A stretch of DNA of 5,740 bases from assembly GCA_009914645.1 (NCBI GenBank), contig VFLB01000113.1, positions 1 to 5,740 on the forward strand. The letters are read 5' to 3'. The position numbers and the translations under genes were made by a program. The DNA comes from Synechococcaceae bacterium Bin_79_3. Lineage in GTDB: Bacteria; Cyanobacteriota; Cyanobacteriia; PCC-6307; Cyanobiaceae. The notes under the pieces were generated by a model. It saw only the letters and a program-made list of their open reading frames with translations, made no database searches and had not been told where the DNA came from. Below are positions 4,936 through 5,740 of this stretch, one piece after another; the stretch's first letter is position 1; every line of letters begins with the position of its first letter.

Positions 4936-5740
4936 ATGACAACACAAATCATTCTTCAAGCCATGGAAGTGGTGGCCTCTTGCCTTGTGGTTAAAGAGCC
5001 CCTCTTAAGTGCCGGCCGCTTGTTTTGGGTAGAGCAACGACCCGCGGAAAAAAATCGCAACACCTTGATGCTTCAACTTGATGATTTGCCCCCTCAGGAA
5101 CTAACCCCTGCCCCCTTTAATTTGCGCACTCGCAATCATGAATTTGGAGGAGGTTTGTATGCCGTATCTGGCGATCAGGTGGCCTTCATCAACGGTGTTG
5201 ATGGCGCTATCTGGCTACTGGAACTCGCGTTGGATTTACCCCCTAAACGGATAACTGCGCCAAGGCTTGATCAGATAGGTGGGTTTGCTGATGGCTTGAT
5301 CGATCAGGCACGACAGCGTTGGCTTGGGGTGCTGGAAGATGAAGAGCGGGATTGGTTGGTGGCGGTGCCTTTGGCCGGTGGTGCAGCGCAACGTTTGCGA
5401 GGGGAAGCTGATTTCTGTGGCTATGCCGTTCTTTCCCCTGGCGGCAAAAAATTGGCTTGGCTCGAGTGGAATCTGCCTTGGATGCCGTGGGAGCGCAGTG
5501 AGCTTTGGTGCTCAAATCTGGGGGAAACGGGTGAATTGCTAGCTCCCCGGTGTGTGGCTGGTGGAAATAGCAACCCCCAATCTTTATTTCAACCCTTATG
5601 GGCATCTGAAGCTGAACTCCTTGTGGCATCTGATCACAACGGCAACTGGAATGTGCAGCGCATCGCTGTTTTGGAAGGAAACGGCACTACAGCGATTTCA
5701 GAACCGATTTTCATGGGGCCGCGCCAGGCGGAATGCGCTA
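4936..5740 (+). CDS. S9-family peptidase (prolyl oligopeptidase/dipeptidyl-aminopeptidase-like), N-terminal part, cut by right edge
   Basis: The frame is open from the ATG at 4936 for 268 codons to the edge. It shows beta-propeller features of cyanobacterial S9 enzymes: SAGRLFWVEQRPAEKNRNTL (25-44), ELTPAPFNLRTRNHEFGGG (55-73), YAVSGDQVAFIN (75-86), FADGLIDQARQRWLGVLEDE (117-136), ADFCGYAVLSPGGKKLAWLE (158-177) and PWERSELW (184-191). The C-terminal alpha/beta-hydrolase domain with the Ser-Asp-His triad lies beyond the window, so activity cannot be judged. Family members cleave short peptides, often after proline, or remove acylated N-terminal residues. There is no clear signal peptide, so the protein is probably cytoplasmic. 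A second in-frame ATG at 4963 is possible, but the first gives an N-terminus of the usual length. It is divergent from def, and both may act on nascent or short peptides, though that link is inference. Confidence 0.9.
   Translation, partial: MTTQIILQAMEVVASCLVVKEPLLSAGRLFWVEQRPAEKNRNTLMLQLDDLPPQELTPAPFNLRTRNHEFGGGLYAVSGDQVAFINGVDGAIWLLELALDLPPKRITAPRLDQIGGFADGLIDQARQRWLGVLEDEERDWLVAVPLAGGAAQRLRGEADFCGYAVLSPGGKKLAWLEWNLPWMPWERSELWCSNLGETGELLAPRCVAGGNSNPQSLFQPLWASEAELLVASDHNGNWNVQRIAVLEGNGTTAISEPIFMGPRQAECA

Noticed and set aside
5243..5629. 128-codon minus-strand frame and a 72-codon plus-strand frame
   Set aside because: Both overlap the S9 peptidase propeller, whose frame carries family motifs throughout.

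Overview
The window looks like a core chromosomal segment of a picocyanobacterium (Synechococcus/Prochlorococcus/Cyanobium type). The reasons are a DUF3747-type exported protein, which I know only from cyanobacteria; a peptide deformylase whose N-terminus matches the picocyanobacterial form; its divergent pairing with an S9 peptidase; a GC content of roughly one half; very short spacers; and few Shine-Dalgarno sites. I saw no HIP1 octamer (GCGATCGC) by eye, which fits picocyanobacteria better than many other cyanobacteria. Genus and species cannot be fixed from this sequence.

Layout. (1) 1-1057, minus strand: a HIT-family nucleotide hydrolase gene is followed after 34 bases by the first 225 codons of an SbmA/BacA-like ABC transporter that runs off the left edge. 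(2) 1148-2988, plus strand: a small charged helical protein of unknown function, then a complete comM/yifB AAA+ gene (DNA branch-migration helicase of natural transformation). (3) 2985-4886, minus strand, read from right to left: peptide deformylase (def), a 65-residue membrane protein, a DUF3747-like exported protein, ribosomal protein S21 (rpsU), and an 86-residue exported protein with a cysteine pair. Spacers are 3, 50, 48 and 4 bases, so this may be one transcription unit. Its last gene meets comM head-on, and the two stop codons share the bases TTAG. (4) 4936-5740, plus strand: the N-terminal propeller half of an S9-family (prolyl oligopeptidase-like) peptidase, divergent from def and cut by the right edge.

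Two real genes are easily missed by simple ATG or length-limited ORF searches: rpsU (56 codons) and the edge-truncated ABC transporter (TTG start). Non-ATG starts are common here: TTG for the ABC transporter, comM and def, and GTG or TTG for the DUF3747 gene. I found no RNA gene, mobile element, CRISPR array or convincing intrinsic terminator. No stretch over 300 bases lacks a gene; the longest spacer is 90 bases (1058-1147).

Functionally the right-hand minus-strand run links nascent-chain maturation (def), the ribosome (rpsU) and three membrane or exported proteins of unknown role. I see no clearly new biological system. The most interesting items are the small proteins placed tightly against def and rpsU, the purine-poor rpsU leader, the TTG starts, and the internal GC shift in the ABC gene.
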